Shown piece after piece: positions 18,801 through 27,157 of a DNA stretch of 46,770 nucleotides. Where the stretch lies: the NCBI GenBank assembly GCA_966211215.1, contig CBIHNR010000018.1, positions 1-46,770 on the forward strand. Reading direction: 5' to 3'. Made by a program: the position numbers and the translations under genes. The number at the start of each line of letters is the position of its first letter. Position 1 is the first letter of the stretch. The notes under the pieces are model-generated. The model worked only from the letters and a program-made list of their open reading frames with translations. It had not been told where the DNA came from and ran no database searches. This stretch comes from Desertivirga sp966211215. GTDB taxonomy: Bacteria; Bacteroidota; Bacteroidia; Sphingobacteriales; Sphingobacteriaceae.

Positions 18801-21800
18801 ATTCAGAAATATAAGTACAAGCAGCCAGCTTAGCTTCGCGTCCAGATCTGATTTCTCTGTGGGGAGCAGCCCCACAGGAATTACAGTTGCAGATTTTGAC
18901 CAGGATGGAAAAAATGATCTCGCTATTGCGAACAACGGGGCATCTTCTGTTACTGTGCTAAAAAATATAAGTTCCACCGGTGCAGTCTCTTTTTCAACAA
19001 AGCTGGATTTCTCGGTTGCAAACTACCCTCAGGGTATCATAGCTGACGACTTTAACGGCGATGGAAAGCCTGACCTGGCCATTAACAGCGGTAGCAACAA
19101 CTTTATATCTATTTTGGCAAACTCAGGAAACAATACTGTTGCATTCAATACTAAAACCGAATATGCTATTGGCAGTGGCTCCAACTCAATAGTTGGTGCA
19201 GATTTATCGGGTGATGGAAAACCAGATATTGCTACTGTAAATAATGTTTACAATAGTTCGTATCTGAAAAACCAGGTAACTGAGCCAACGCTAGTTAGTT
19301 ATCGAATTAACGCCGGAAGTACAGCAGCAAACGTTACACTAACCGGCACCAACCTCGGCTCAGCTACAGCTTTAACTTTTGCAGGCAAAGCACCTACTTC
19401 ATATACTGTATTATCTGCAACAAGCATTACTGCTTTGGTTCCTGAAAATACAACAGGAACAGTAACAGTAACCACTCCTTATGGAACAGCAAGCATTAAC
19501 GGATTTAGCAACATTCCGGCTCCGATAATAAGCTCCTTCTCTCCAGAATCTGGTAATTCAGGAACTTCGGTTACTATTAGTGGAGCAAATTTTGCACTAA
19601 CAACAGAAGGGAATACGGTTTATTTTGGCGCGGTTAAGGCAACCGTTACTGCAGCTACAAGCACCTCTTTAACTGTTACAGTGCCAGCAGGTGCCAGCTA
19701 CAAGCCTATAACGATTACTGCAAACAACCTTACAGCTTACTCTGCAAAACCTTTTGGAGTAACATTTAGCTATGACAATCCACTATTTCCAAACAATGCC
19801 TTTGCTAAGCCTGCCGCCATTAGTAGCAGTAGCTACTCACCCAGGGGCACAATTGTTACCGACTTGGATGGAGATGGAAAGGCTGATTTGATTGTCTCTA
19901 ATGAATATTACCTCTATATCTATAAGAATAATGGATCAGCCACAGCTCCTTATTCATCAAGTGCAAGCCTCTCTCTAAGCCTGGGCAACGGCTATGTTCA
20001 AAATGTTTCCTTTGGAGATATTGATGGAGATGGGAAGCAAGATATTTTACTAAGCACTTCAGCAAATGTGGTATCAATTTTCAGAAATACTTCTTCGGGC
20101 AGCAGCTTGTCATTCGCATCAAAAGTGGATATTCCCACAAGCAGCAACCCACAAGGTATTACTTTAGCAGATGTTGATTTGGACGGACGGACTGATGTAC
20201 TTACTGCAAACTCTGGCTCTGGTACCGTTTCTGTTATTTTTAACCAAAGCTATAGCGGCAACATACTATTCGCATCTAAAACAGACTACCTGGTTGGCAG
20301 CTCTCCTACAAAGGTTGCTGTTGCAGATTTTGATGCTGATGGATATCCTGACATTGCTGTTGCGAATCACTATTCTAATTCCGTTTCCGTTCTTTTAAAT
20401 ACAAAAGCAGATGGAGTGTTTAAAACTAAAACAGATTTTGCTACGGGCTCATATCCGATGGGGCTTGCAACCGGAGACATAAATGCAGATGGAAAACCGG
20501 ATTTAGTGATAGCCAATTACTCTTCCAATACCATCTCTGTACTGAAGAACACAAGCAGCACGGGTTCGGCTTCATTTGCGGCCAAAACAGATTTTTCAAC
20601 TGGCTCATACCCCGGAAACGTGATAATTTCTGATCTGAACGGCGACGGCTTGGCAGACATTGGAGTTACAAATACTGGTAGTAGTTCAATCTCTATATTT
20701 AAAAACAATAGCACCAGTAGCGCCATTTCATTGAGCACCAAGGCTGATTACAATATCTCCTCACCGCTGGATATCGTAATCAATGATTTAAATGGCGATA
20801 GCAAACCTGACATTGCGGTACCAAGTTCGTATAGTTCCACATATTTCCTTCGCAACACGGTTACCAGTGCTCCCTTAATTACTTCGTTTACGCCAACAAA
20901 CGCTTGTACAAGTTCGCCCATTACAATTACTGGGGTTAATTTTACTGGTGTTACATCGGTTAATATCGGCTCGTATGCGGCTGCTTCATATACTGTAAAT
21001 TCATCAACGAGCATCACTGCAACTCCAAACTCGTATGTATCTGGTTTAAACAGCATTACAATAACCAATGCCGAAGGATCCAATACAATTTCAGGGCTGA
21101 CAATTCAATCCACCCCTGTCATATACTATTCTGGCTACAAAACCATAAAGAAAGGTGGCTATGCAGAGCTAAGTTGCAGCAGTTACTACTCAAGTTACCA
21201 GTGGTATAAAAATGGAGTCGCCATTTCTGGAGCAACCTCTTATTATTACCCGGCGACACAGAGCGGGTCATACACGGTAAGTACAGGAGCTTGCCAATCC
21301 CTGCCAGTTGCCATTGCAGTAGTAGGGCCAACAGATATCAAGGCACTAGCCGTTAGCGCCACCTGCAAAGGAAGGAATAATGGAAGAATCAACATCAAAG
21401 CAACATATCCGGCTTCTTATCTTGCATACGTAACAGTAGGACTAGCAATTTATGAGCCCACGAGTTTTAGCTCTGAGCTAGATTTGCCTAATATGCTTCC
21501 AGGTACCTATACTATTAGAGTTGCTATCGCTGAATCAGGCGCTACAATTGGCACCTACACCTTACAGGTTACAGAGCCTAAAGATCTTTCGGTTTACTCA
21601 TCAATAGATCAGAACAATGAAAACGTTGATCTGATTCTGGATGGGGCAAGTAAATATATCATCAGGTTCAACGGACAAACGATCAACACTTCTGAAAATG
21701 CGATTTCTTTAAAACTTGCTAAAGGAGAAAATAAGCTAAGCGTTTCCACGGATATTGCTTGCCAGGGAGTTTACGAGCGGACATTTGTGATAAGCAATGA

Positions 21801-22038
21801 AGTGTTAGTTTACCCGAATCCGTTTGATCAGATTCTGCATATCGGGCTTGGAGCTAATGCACTAAGTGAAGCAGAGGTTAAAGTTTATACTCTGGATGGC
21901 AAACTTGCGCATTCAAAAACATACGAGAGTGTGAACGGTTTAATAAGCCCTGAACTTTCGGGACTGAACCCTGGAACTTATATCCTTCGCCTAACATCTG
22001 GCAATTCATCAACCATTCATAGAATAGTAAAAAAATGA
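12871..22038 (+). CDS. giant secreted M6-type metalloprotease with IPT and VCBS/FG-GAP propeller repeats and a T9SS type A tail
   Basis: A 3055-residue exported protein. Residues 1-20 are a signal peptide. The M6 (immune-inhibitor-A-like) protease domain spans about 50-540, with zinc motif H338-E-F-G-H342 and third ligand probably D348 (HEFGHNLGLPD), then WCLMAGG. Four modules of about 530 residues follow, starting near 543, 1076, 1602 and 2136. Each has two IPT/TIG domains then seven VCBS-type blades with DxDGDGKxD calcium loops, so four 7-bladed propellers. A last IPT (about 2665), an Ig-like domain (about 2750-2825), a SprB-like domain (about 2825-2905) and a type A sorting domain (about 2976-3055, VYPNPF...GTYILRL) complete it. 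It overlaps the next gene by ATGA. Probable role: surface or secreted proteolysis with multivalent ligand binding. The substrate is unknown. Confidence 0.92.
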   Translation: MKKTYLFFLSFSLLFVSFKVKETVQRKPAKSQRTQASKSSKPAPQIAGPSSCPASPYPITVKQADGSSITVIGKGNMANSWTETLDGYTVIKKEGIYEYATERNGKLEPSGIQARDSKNRKAEEKQFLQSVPKSLRTSALRTSAVENQHSQVLEAPQKVSFPSTGTRKTLLILIKYPDLANTYTVSNFDNLMNQSNYNGTGSFKDFYKASSFGKLDISTDVFGWYTASNNYAYYGYNKESSRATKLVREAIDAAEAAGVDFSKYDNDKDGKVDGVIIAHSGPGAEEGSDQDYVWSHRWQLSAGNNSATYDGVVLNDYIINPERRLFSSSMVGIGVFCHEFGHNLGLPDLYDTSGNSEGIGNWCLMAGGAWLGYEHSPANMSAWCKMTLGWINPTVITANGAYSLKGASANAECYRINTQLSNEYFLIENRQKTGLDISLAGSGLAIWHINTNKTSSTTNNVNADRTLKGVDLEEADGLNQLDGRSNRGDAGDLFPGTSNNKSFNDFSLPNSRTYTAANTGIGIKSISIDGSGNGSFNYEDLKTIPPTLTSFTPTSASPGNTVSITGTNFTFVNTVSFGGMAPKSFIVTSPTNINAVMSTGATGSVTVSSPAGSSTLSGFTYVPPPPAPVITAISPSFAAIDSVVTITGKDFGSSISQNAVYFGGVKANILTASSTSITVSVPKGAGYGPISVTANGLTGYSSKPFNVIFPNIESTFGVTSFEKNSISAPNSASQSKGIVYADFNNDGLLDLAATRGYDSYISIYKNNGDSKQPFTSTPQVISSNYGAQNLAVADFDGDGKLDLISCSSSIISIQKNISTASTIAFSRTDIYASVPGDITIADFDGDGRPDLAHVSGNLIYVRRNTSENGTFSFSDIINLTAGAYPIGIFASDLNGDGKPEICVANSASNTISVFKNISEINLPSFSTKIDFSTGSSPTDVVAGDFNSDGLTDLAVAYTIGNTVSILKNTSTGPDIAFASKADFTIGGNSNAVKTADFNGDGKPDLLVSNGSLASVSLLGNTSSGSSISFASKADYTTGGNITSLTVADWNSDGKPDITTHSSSNSLYSFLRNQVSEPTLSAYEIVAQDAAHNVLLTGTNLSSAKSVSVAGSAAKSFTLVSETTIKALVKEGIFGTLSVTTPYGTASLQNFSNVPVPAISSFSPKSGIIGSSVTIKGSNFDSVATNNIVYFGAVRASVTSGNKDSLVVKVPAGATYSPISVTAKGLTANASKQFNLTFAGLGSSFSSTTFSARKDVSISSFSPRGVASADFNNDGKADIAIANTYYYAINIFKNGNSGTSADVSLSLNYSPKNINVSDIDGDGLLDISVIYSSGTPVSIFRNTSTNGTISFATKVDISIASTPYDFTFADFDRDGKPDLSITNYYSSSVSIFKNLSSPGTISFSAKTDFTTGSYPNTIQAADVDGDNKLDLVVTNSNANSLSILKNKGLSGQISFADKLDYSTGYTASGLQIADLDGDDKLDLAICHNGVNYISIFRNTSSLNDVSFAPKADFIANSNAQNISTADIDGDGKTDLAVINGNYISLYKNTSTKSVVSLASKVDYATGSSPFGVAITDWTGDGKPDMAISNYSSSSYSIFTNTVNEPSLSAYTLTNTNSSYNTTLTGGNLTGASSVTVGGTAVTSYTVTSESTITAMVPARISGIIEVVTPFGSATLAGYSNIPPPAISSISPMAATVGSTVVVKGSNFNSTAANNLVYFGSVKASITAATDTTLSVKVPAGATYAPIKVTSNYLTAFSAKNFNVTFPGGNAVFTPSSFAPKSDINSSSSYGYTPYDVSSADFDGDGKLDLAVLTSYYLYIYKNTGSASVPIPSSPSLTLSFGGSLRALTTADLDGDGLLDIALTNTSSNAISILRNTSTGNTLSFATKIDYVSGSSPYDIAAGDLDLDGKLDLAIANNYGYTVSILRNTGSLGIISFASKVDLQAGSYSSPSGICITDLDLDGKSDIAITNNSSSSISVFRNISTSSQLSFASRSDFSVGSSPTGITVADFDQDGKNDLAIANNGASSVTVLKNISSTGAVSFSTKLDFSVANYPQGIIADDFNGDGKPDLAINSGSNNFISILANSGNNTVAFNTKTEYAIGSGSNSIVGADLSGDGKPDIATVNNVYNSSYLKNQVTEPTLVSYRINAGSTAANVTLTGTNLGSATALTFAGKAPTSYTVLSATSITALVPENTTGTVTVTTPYGTASINGFSNIPAPIISSFSPESGNSGTSVTISGANFALTTEGNTVYFGAVKATVTAATSTSLTVTVPAGASYKPITITANNLTAYSAKPFGVTFSYDNPLFPNNAFAKPAAISSSSYSPRGTIVTDLDGDGKADLIVSNEYYLYIYKNNGSATAPYSSSASLSLSLGNGYVQNVSFGDIDGDGKQDILLSTSANVVSIFRNTSSGSSLSFASKVDIPTSSNPQGITLADVDLDGRTDVLTANSGSGTVSVIFNQSYSGNILFASKTDYLVGSSPTKVAVADFDADGYPDIAVANHYSNSVSVLLNTKADGVFKTKTDFATGSYPMGLATGDINADGKPDLVIANYSSNTISVLKNTSSTGSASFAAKTDFSTGSYPGNVIISDLNGDGLADIGVTNTGSSSISIFKNNSTSSAISLSTKADYNISSPLDIVINDLNGDSKPDIAVPSSYSSTYFLRNTVTSAPLITSFTPTNACTSSPITITGVNFTGVTSVNIGSYAAASYTVNSSTSITATPNSYVSGLNSITITNAEGSNTISGLTIQSTPVIYYSGYKTIKKGGYAELSCSSYYSSYQWYKNGVAISGATSYYYPATQSGSYTVSTGACQSLPVAIAVVGPTDIKALAVSATCKGRNNGRINIKATYPASYLAYVTVGLAIYEPTSFSSELDLPNMLPGTYTIRVAIAESGATIGTYTLQVTEPKDLSVYSSIDQNNENVDLILDGASKYIIRFNGQTINTSENAISLKLAKGENKLSVSTDIACQGVYERTFVISNEVLVYPNPFDQILHIGLGANALSEAEVKVYTLDGKLAHSKTYESVNGLISPELSGLNPGTYILRLTSGNSSTIHRIVKK

Positions 22039-22721
22039 GAAAAGTATTCCTTCTAATTTCAACCATAGCATTGTTGTGTTTCGGGTGCAAAAAATCTAAG
22101 CCGGTTATCACTCCAGACCCTGCAAGCCCACTACTGCCCTTAAAAAATGGGGTATGTATTGAAGGGCAGATCGTTTCTGAAAGCCAAAGCCTGGTACAAT
22201 TTGACTGGACTGATGCTAAAAATGCCACATCGTATGAAGTGGTTATTAAGAATCTTTCGGACACAATTACATCTACTCACTCAACAGACAAATCAGAGAT
22301 AGCCGTTCCTATTAAAAGAGGAAAGGCTTATTCCTGGTATGTGATTTCTAAAAATAATACTGGAAATAAAACAGCCAATAGCGATACCTGGATGTTTTAC
22401 AATGCAGGGCAAGGCATTTCTTCTTATGCTCCCTTTCCGTCCGAAATTTTATCGCCTTCGCAAGGAGAATCCATTACTACATTCAACTCTGTGGTGTCTT
22501 TAAAATGGCAATGCAGCGACCCCGACAATGATATTGCAGGTTATGATATCTATGTGGGAATGTCATCAAATAACCTTTCTCTTGTATCAAGAGGGCAAGT
22601 GGCAAGCAGCTATAATTATACTGTGCCTAATAAGGGCTATCCATACTATTGGAAAATCATTGCTAAAGACAGTAATGGAAATTCTTCCGAATCTGGACTC
22701 TATTCTTTTTACGCTTATTAA
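22035..22721 (+). CDS. lipoprotein with two fibronectin-III-like domains
   Basis: A 228-residue lipoprotein. The signal peptide MRKVFLLISTIALLCFGC ends at Cys18 of the lipobox. Two FN3-like units follow: about residues 50-125 (VQFDWTDAKNATSYEVVIKN, then KAYSWYVISKN) and 135-228 (LKWQCSDPDNDIAGYDIYVG, then YYWKIIAKDSNGNSSES). Its ATG overlaps the stop of the giant protease in ATGA, so translation is probably coupled. That suggests it acts with the protease, perhaps as a cell-surface partner, but no direct evidence exists. A hairpin terminator follows. Confidence 0.85.
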   Translation: MRKVFLLISTIALLCFGCKKSKPVITPDPASPLLPLKNGVCIEGQIVSESQSLVQFDWTDAKNATSYEVVIKNLSDTITSTHSTDKSEIAVPIKRGKAYSWYVISKNNTGNKTANSDTWMFYNAGQGISSYAPFPSEILSPSQGESITTFNSVVSLKWQCSDPDNDIAGYDIYVGMSSNNLSLVSRGQVASSYNYTVPNKGYPYYWKIIAKDSNGNSSESGLYSFYAY

Positions 22722-22747
22722 GAATAGAGTCCAAAGTTTTACAAATA

Positions 22748-22780
22748 CCCCGAAAGCAAATAACTTTCGGGGCATCCTAT
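22748..22780 (+). terminator. terminator of the protease-lipoprotein operon
   Basis: CCCCGAAAG (22748-22756), 7-nt loop, CTTTCGGGG (22764-22772), followed by CATCCTATTTTAT. Good stem, weak T-run. Confidence 0.7.
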
Positions 22781-22908
22781 TTTATAAGCACTGTATATGT
22801 AACCTCATTAAAAGTTGCCTGGACTGAGCCCATCTCAAAAACAAACCAGCTGCTAAACTTTTCAAACGCCAAACGGTTAGTATATCTGGTTCAAAATAAT
22901 GCATCATC

Positions 22909-23412
22909 ATGTTGAAATCCTTAATAGCAGAATTTGAGCACGAAGTAAACAGCACAAGAGAATTACTGCAAGCCGTCCCTGAAAAAGATCTTAGTTACAA
23001 ACCCTCTCCAATTTCATGGACAATGGGTGAGCTCGCTCAGCATATTGCTACAATATATTACTGGTATGTGGGTGTGTTCAGCCATGATACATATGACATG
23101 GCAACAGACTATCTTGAACGGGGAGCGTCAGAAGACCTGAAGGCTACTCTTGCCCTTTTCGAGAAAAATGTTGAAAAAGCAAGGGTGGCACTTAAATCAG
23201 CCTCAGAAGAAAGTTTACAGGCTCTATGGACAATGAAAGTTGGCGATCGCACCGTTCTTGGGCCAATGCCGCGGGCTGCGGTAGTTCGAGGTTTCCTATT
23301 CAATCATATTTACCACCACCGCGGCGAAATGATTGTTTACCTGCGTGCCACCGGCAATAAAGCGCCTGGACTTTACGGGCCAACTTACGAGGAAAGCCTC
23401 CAAAACCAATAA
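22909..23412 (+). CDS. DinB-family protein
   Basis: A 167-residue DinB-fold protein, probably a metal-dependent cytoplasmic enzyme. The N-terminal helix has SWTMGELAQHIATIYYW with the first metal His, and the C-terminal helix has FNHIYHHRGEMIVYLRATG with the other His ligands, so the usual His triad is complete, unlike the DinB-type protein at 10177-10692. The ending GNKAPGLYGPTYEE is typical of the family. It stands alone and ends only 17 bp from the convergent RMD1 gene. The substrate is unknown; family members include thiol-transferase-like and damage-inducible proteins. Confidence 0.87.
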   Translation: MLKSLIAEFEHEVNSTRELLQAVPEKDLSYKPSPISWTMGELAQHIATIYYWYVGVFSHDTYDMATDYLERGASEDLKATLALFEKNVEKARVALKSASEESLQALWTMKVGDRTVLGPMPRAAVVRGFLFNHIYHHRGEMIVYLRATGNKAPGLYGPTYEESLQNQ

Positions 23413-23429
23413 CCGGCAATTGACGATTA

Positions 23430-24212
23430 TTACCCACCAAGCTTTTCTATAAATACATTTAGCACTTCTACCAAAATCAAAATAATGATTATCCATTCCA
23501 GCATGTTGCTGTATTTATACTGAAGCAATGCCCTGAACAGCTCGAGGTTATCTCTTACAATGGTTAAGCCTTCCTGAATGTTTCGAAAACGCTCTTTAAG
23601 GTCGAATGTTCGTTTCAGGCCGGCATCAATCTTATTTAGTTTTTCATCATCCCAGGTTTCTGGAGGAGAATCAAAAATGTACAGGTTTTCCGCTATGCGA
23701 TTTTTAAGCAACAGCGTTTTACCAATGTATTTTTTAAGGTTCTTGCCCGAGATGTTAAGCCTGCCTTTGTTCTCAAGAATTTGGGTGTGATAATTGGTAT
23801 CTTCCAGCAATTTGGTTGTTTGCTTGTCGTAATAATCAAGGGCCACCGACTGGGATACATTTAGCATAATGAGGCGGATTACTTCAACATCTGAACCTAC
23901 AATAGCCATATAGTTATAGCCGAACTCATCTTTTTCCGCATTAGTTTCAATCTTGTATTCCTCCTCAAGGCTATCCTCAAAGAAATTTTTGCAGAAGGAT
24001 GAAATCAGCCTTAGGAACTCGGCAATTTTAATGGTATCATAATTCAGAAAGCACACCACTCCATATTTAAACACATAAAAAAACTGCCCTTTATCTGTCT
24101 TATAAAACAATTCGTCGGCATCGCCATAGTATAAATCGCCTTTATAAGCAGCTTTAAACTGCTTAATATCGATACTGTCTGCAACCTGATATGACAAAAC
24201 ATGCTGAATCAT
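23430..24212 (-). CDS. RMD1/DUF155 family membrane protein
   Basis: A 260-residue protein of the RMD1 (DUF155) family, also found in yeast mitochondria and in many bacteria; its biochemical role is unclear. Family features: the N-terminal half with ELFYKTDKGQFFYVFKYGVVCF, the central VIRLIMLNVSQSVALDYYD, then a coiled-coil-rich region ending in FRNIQEGLTIVRDNLELFRAL. A C-terminal membrane helix (EWIIIILILVEVLNVFI) anchors it, with the bulk in the cytoplasm. It is convergent with DinB and divergent from the TPR gene. No operon partner. Confidence 0.82.
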   Translation of the reverse strand: MIQHVLSYQVADSIDIKQFKAAYKGDLYYGDADELFYKTDKGQFFYVFKYGVVCFLNYDTIKIAEFLRLISSFCKNFFEDSLEEEYKIETNAEKDEFGYNYMAIVGSDVEVIRLIMLNVSQSVALDYYDKQTTKLLEDTNYHTQILENKGRLNISGKNLKKYIGKTLLLKNRIAENLYIFDSPPETWDDEKLNKIDAGLKRTFDLKERFRNIQEGLTIVRDNLELFRALLQYKYSNMLEWIIIILILVEVLNVFIEKLGG

Positions 24213-24530
24213 GCCTATGCAATTTTAAACTCATCCCTAAAAGAATAAACATTTAAACTTCGTTTTGTTTGTTAAAGACAGGCTTGATTGCAACAACGTT
24301 ACTTATTTCTTTTTTGCACAACTACTCGTTGCAAGTCGGCCATGCTAACGAGTTCTAATAAAAGGAGTATCCGCCCACATTGAATAGCATTCTTTTGCAA
24401 TATTTCCGTAGTTGTTTGATTTATTTTGACCCTGTCTGCGTTGCCGTCGATTTCCCTTTACACTTTCAAACTAACCACCAAACAATCAATCCATTTGATT
24501 AAATTTATATACATCTAAAATATCTCTCTT
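24213..24530. other. divergent intergenic region without recognisable genes
   Basis: 318 bp between the RMD1 and TPR genes, holding promoters for both by position. The only structure I see is a spaced inverted repeat, TTGCAAC (24288-24294) and GTTGCAA (24328-24334). No convincing promoter box pair could be picked. Confidence 0.4.
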
Positions 24531-26252
24531 ATGAAAACTGCGCTACCTCTTGTTTTGGTAGGATTCAGCCTCATGCTATCAGAAAGCGGCAAAAAAGAAG
24601 CGCCTTTCCTTAAACCTGCTGAAATAATTAACCCTCTTTTGAGTAAAGACGTTGCCTTTTGCGGCATCCCGGCAGGTAATTTCTATTCTGCCGATAGCCT
24701 GGCGCCTATACAGATTATGCCTGGGCTGGGCAACTGGCAGCATAAGGTGAGCACCCAATCTGTTAAGGCGCAAAGCTTTTTTAACCAGGGGCTAAGCCTT
24801 ATTTATGCTTTTAACCACGAAGAGGCGGTTCGTTCCTTTAATGAAGCCACCAAGCTTGATCCAGATTGTGCCATGGCTTATTGGGGAATTGCCCATGCCT
24901 ACGGGCCGAATATTAATTTACCAATGACTGAAGCCAGTGAGAAACTGGCTTACGAATCTATACAGAAAGCTAAACAGCTGATTGGAAAAGTATCTGCGCA
25001 GGATGCTGCTTATATAAATGCCCTGGCACTTCGCTATGGCGGAGGTGCCCAAAAGCGGGAAGAAATGGATAATGCCTATATCGCCGCAATGAAAAAGCTT
25101 GCCAACGACTATCCTGGCGACGCTGACGCGCAAACGTTATATGCAGATGCTTTGATGAATACTTTCCCCTGGCAGTATTGGGAAAAAAACCGAAGTTTTA
25201 AACCCAAAGCCCTGGAAGTGCTGAAGGTACTTGATGATGTGCTTGCCAAATATCCCCAGCACGTGGGAGCCAACCACCTTATGATACACCTTGTGGAGGG
25301 CTCTGCTAATCCTGAAAAAGGATTGCAAAGTGCGGCTACCCTGGCTTATCTGATGCCCCGTGCGGGACATATCGTCCATATGCCATCGCACATTTATATA
25401 CGCACTGGCAATTTCGATAAGGCAGCCGAGGCTAATGTAAAGGCAATTAGGGTAGACGAAGACCAATATGGCAAGATATTGCCGGCTGGAGTATATGCTA
25501 TGTATTATGGGCACAATATCCATTTCTTATATTTCACAACCAATATGCTCGGACAAAGCCAATTATCTTTAGAAACCGCTAAACGGCTGGTAGCCAAAAT
25601 ACCTAAAGAACAATTGGCTGATAATGCATTTTTTCAGGAACTTTCTATTGTGCCTTATTACGCAATGATTCGTTTTGGGAAATGGGACGACATGCTATCT
25701 CAGCCAAAACCAGCTGATAATCTTCCCTATATGCAAAGCATCTGGCATTTTGGGCGCGGGCTTGCTTTAATCAGAAAAAACAATTTAGCGCAAGCCATGC
25801 ATGAATCGGCACAACTCGATTCGCTAAGTAAACTAGAAGCTCTCAAAACCATTTATGCGTCTTTAGACCCAGTATCTAACACTGTTGGAATAGCCAATGC
25901 AATATTAAAAGGAGAGCTTGAAATAGCAGAGGGCCGCACAGATAAAGGATTGGCATTTTTACGGGATGCCGTTAAGATGGAAGAAAACCTGATCTATAAT
26001 GAGCCGCCAACCTGGCCAATACCGGTGCGCCAATTTTTGGGGGCAGCTTTACTCAATGCAAAACGTTATGCCGAGGCAGAAAAGATTTACCGTGAAGATT
26101 TAGGCAGACATCCAGAAAATGGCTGGTCGTTATTCGGGCTGAAAACAGCGCTTAAGGCACAGGCAAAAAATACAGAAGCAGATGCGGTTAATGTCCGCTA
26201 CAATAAAGCCTGGAGCAAAGCGGACGTTAAACTGATGGCCTCGCGGTTTTAA
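24531..26252 (+). CDS. TPR-repeat protein, probably exported
   Basis: A 573-residue protein with tetratricopeptide helices. The N-terminus (MKTALPLVLVGFSLMLSESG) looks like a signal peptide. The first clear TPR is AQSFFNQGLSLIYAFNHEEA (about residues 79-98) continuing to DPDCAMAYWGIAHAYG. Further TPR-like pairs lie near 190-215, 285-310 (HIYIRTGNFDKAAEANVKAI) and 505-560 (AALLNAKRYAEAEKIYREDL). The HxxHMPSHIYxRTG stretch is conserved in homologues I recall, which have no assigned function. The lipobox position holds Gly (SESGKK) where a Cys would be expected. It stands alone in a 318-bp divergent setting. Confidence 0.8.
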   Translation: MKTALPLVLVGFSLMLSESGKKEAPFLKPAEIINPLLSKDVAFCGIPAGNFYSADSLAPIQIMPGLGNWQHKVSTQSVKAQSFFNQGLSLIYAFNHEEAVRSFNEATKLDPDCAMAYWGIAHAYGPNINLPMTEASEKLAYESIQKAKQLIGKVSAQDAAYINALALRYGGGAQKREEMDNAYIAAMKKLANDYPGDADAQTLYADALMNTFPWQYWEKNRSFKPKALEVLKVLDDVLAKYPQHVGANHLMIHLVEGSANPEKGLQSAATLAYLMPRAGHIVHMPSHIYIRTGNFDKAAEANVKAIRVDEDQYGKILPAGVYAMYYGHNIHFLYFTTNMLGQSQLSLETAKRLVAKIPKEQLADNAFFQELSIVPYYAMIRFGKWDDMLSQPKPADNLPYMQSIWHFGRGLALIRKNNLAQAMHESAQLDSLSKLEALKTIYASLDPVSNTVGIANAILKGELEIAEGRTDKGLAFLRDAVKMEENLIYNEPPTWPIPVRQFLGAALLNAKRYAEAEKIYREDLGRHPENGWSLFGLKTALKAQAKNTEADAVNVRYNKAWSKADVKLMASRF

Positions 26253-26306
26253 ATTTGATTTTCAGAAGCAGTGTAAATTATGCTCTTTTGAAAAAATTTT
26301 TCTTTA

Positions 26307-27095
26307 ATGAAACAAGCCTTACTTATCACATTTTTATCTATTGCATTATTTGCCTGTAAGAAAGACAATAATGATCCGAAATCAATTAACGGGACCTGGT
26401 ATTTAAGTGAATTTAAAATAAATTACTACGATAATTCATCAAGAAAATTATTTGAACAAACAGCAGACAGGGCAAACGATATTAAGGAAATAGAATTGGA
26501 GAATGATTCCATTACCTTAAGCGCCGGCCACTCTGTTTCTACAAACTCCCATAGCTTTGAATCAACTATGGGACAAAATGAATATACATTACCGGTAAAA
26601 CTACTTTCATTTACAGGCCGAGCTACCGGAAACAATGTTCTTCTATCCTGGTCAACAGCAACTGAGGCAAATAATTCACATTTCAGTGTCCAGCGTTCGT
26701 TAGATGGGCTGTTTTTTTATGAAATAGCCACTGTATATGCCGCTCAGCCATACTCTTCAACAATAAATCACTATACAGCTGCAGATCTGGATCCTTCATT
26801 CGGGACAAATTATTATAGGCTAAAGCAGATAGACATGGACGGACAATTTGTTTATTTGAATGTCCGGGCTGTCTATATCTCAAGCTTAACGCTTCCCCTC
26901 CTTAAAGATCGCGGGCAATTATTTATTCGATCCAGTTCATTTGCTCCTTTTTACCAAGTTGAAATACGCAAGCCTAACTCATCGGAAATCGTACTCTATT
27001 CACGGAAAGATAATGTCCTTTATAATCAAAACGATGAGCAAAAACAGGCTGCATATGCTGAATTGTACATGACGTTCAAGCCTCAAACCAAATGA
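26307..27095 (+). CDS. lipoprotein with FN3-like C-terminal domain, unknown function
   Basis: A 262-residue lipoprotein; MKQALLITFLSIALFACKKD has the lipobox Cys17. Residues 28-85 form an N-terminal domain beginning NGTWYLSEFKI, resembling lipocalin-like 'NGTW' lipoproteins of Bacteroidota. From about 95 the sequence PVKLLSFTGRATGNNVLLSW then SVQRSLDGLFFYEI and YYRLKQIDMDGQFVY is the FN3-like unit that normally precedes T9SS sorting tails. Here the tail is atypical: RSSSFAPFYQVEIRK follows and no C-terminal GxYxL strand is seen. So it may be a truncated or fused descendant of a larger exported protein. The gene starts 54 bp after the TPR gene. Confidence 0.72.
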   Translation: MKQALLITFLSIALFACKKDNNDPKSINGTWYLSEFKINYYDNSSRKLFEQTADRANDIKEIELENDSITLSAGHSVSTNSHSFESTMGQNEYTLPVKLLSFTGRATGNNVLLSWSTATEANNSHFSVQRSLDGLFFYEIATVYAAQPYSSTINHYTAADLDPSFGTNYYRLKQIDMDGQFVYLNVRAVYISSLTLPLLKDRGQLFIRSSSFAPFYQVEIRKPNSSEIVLYSRKDNVLYNQNDEQKQAAYAELYMTFKPQTK

Positions 27096-27157
27096 ATTTG
27101 ATATATGTTAAGTCATGATAATTATCGTGGCCCAAGCATAATCAACTCATTCTTGCT

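Noticed and set aside
14500..20870. Regularly spaced repeats like a CRISPR array
   Set aside because: The repeats are coding, in frame, and encode VCBS blades and IPT domains; the DNA repeats are diverged and there are no spacers.
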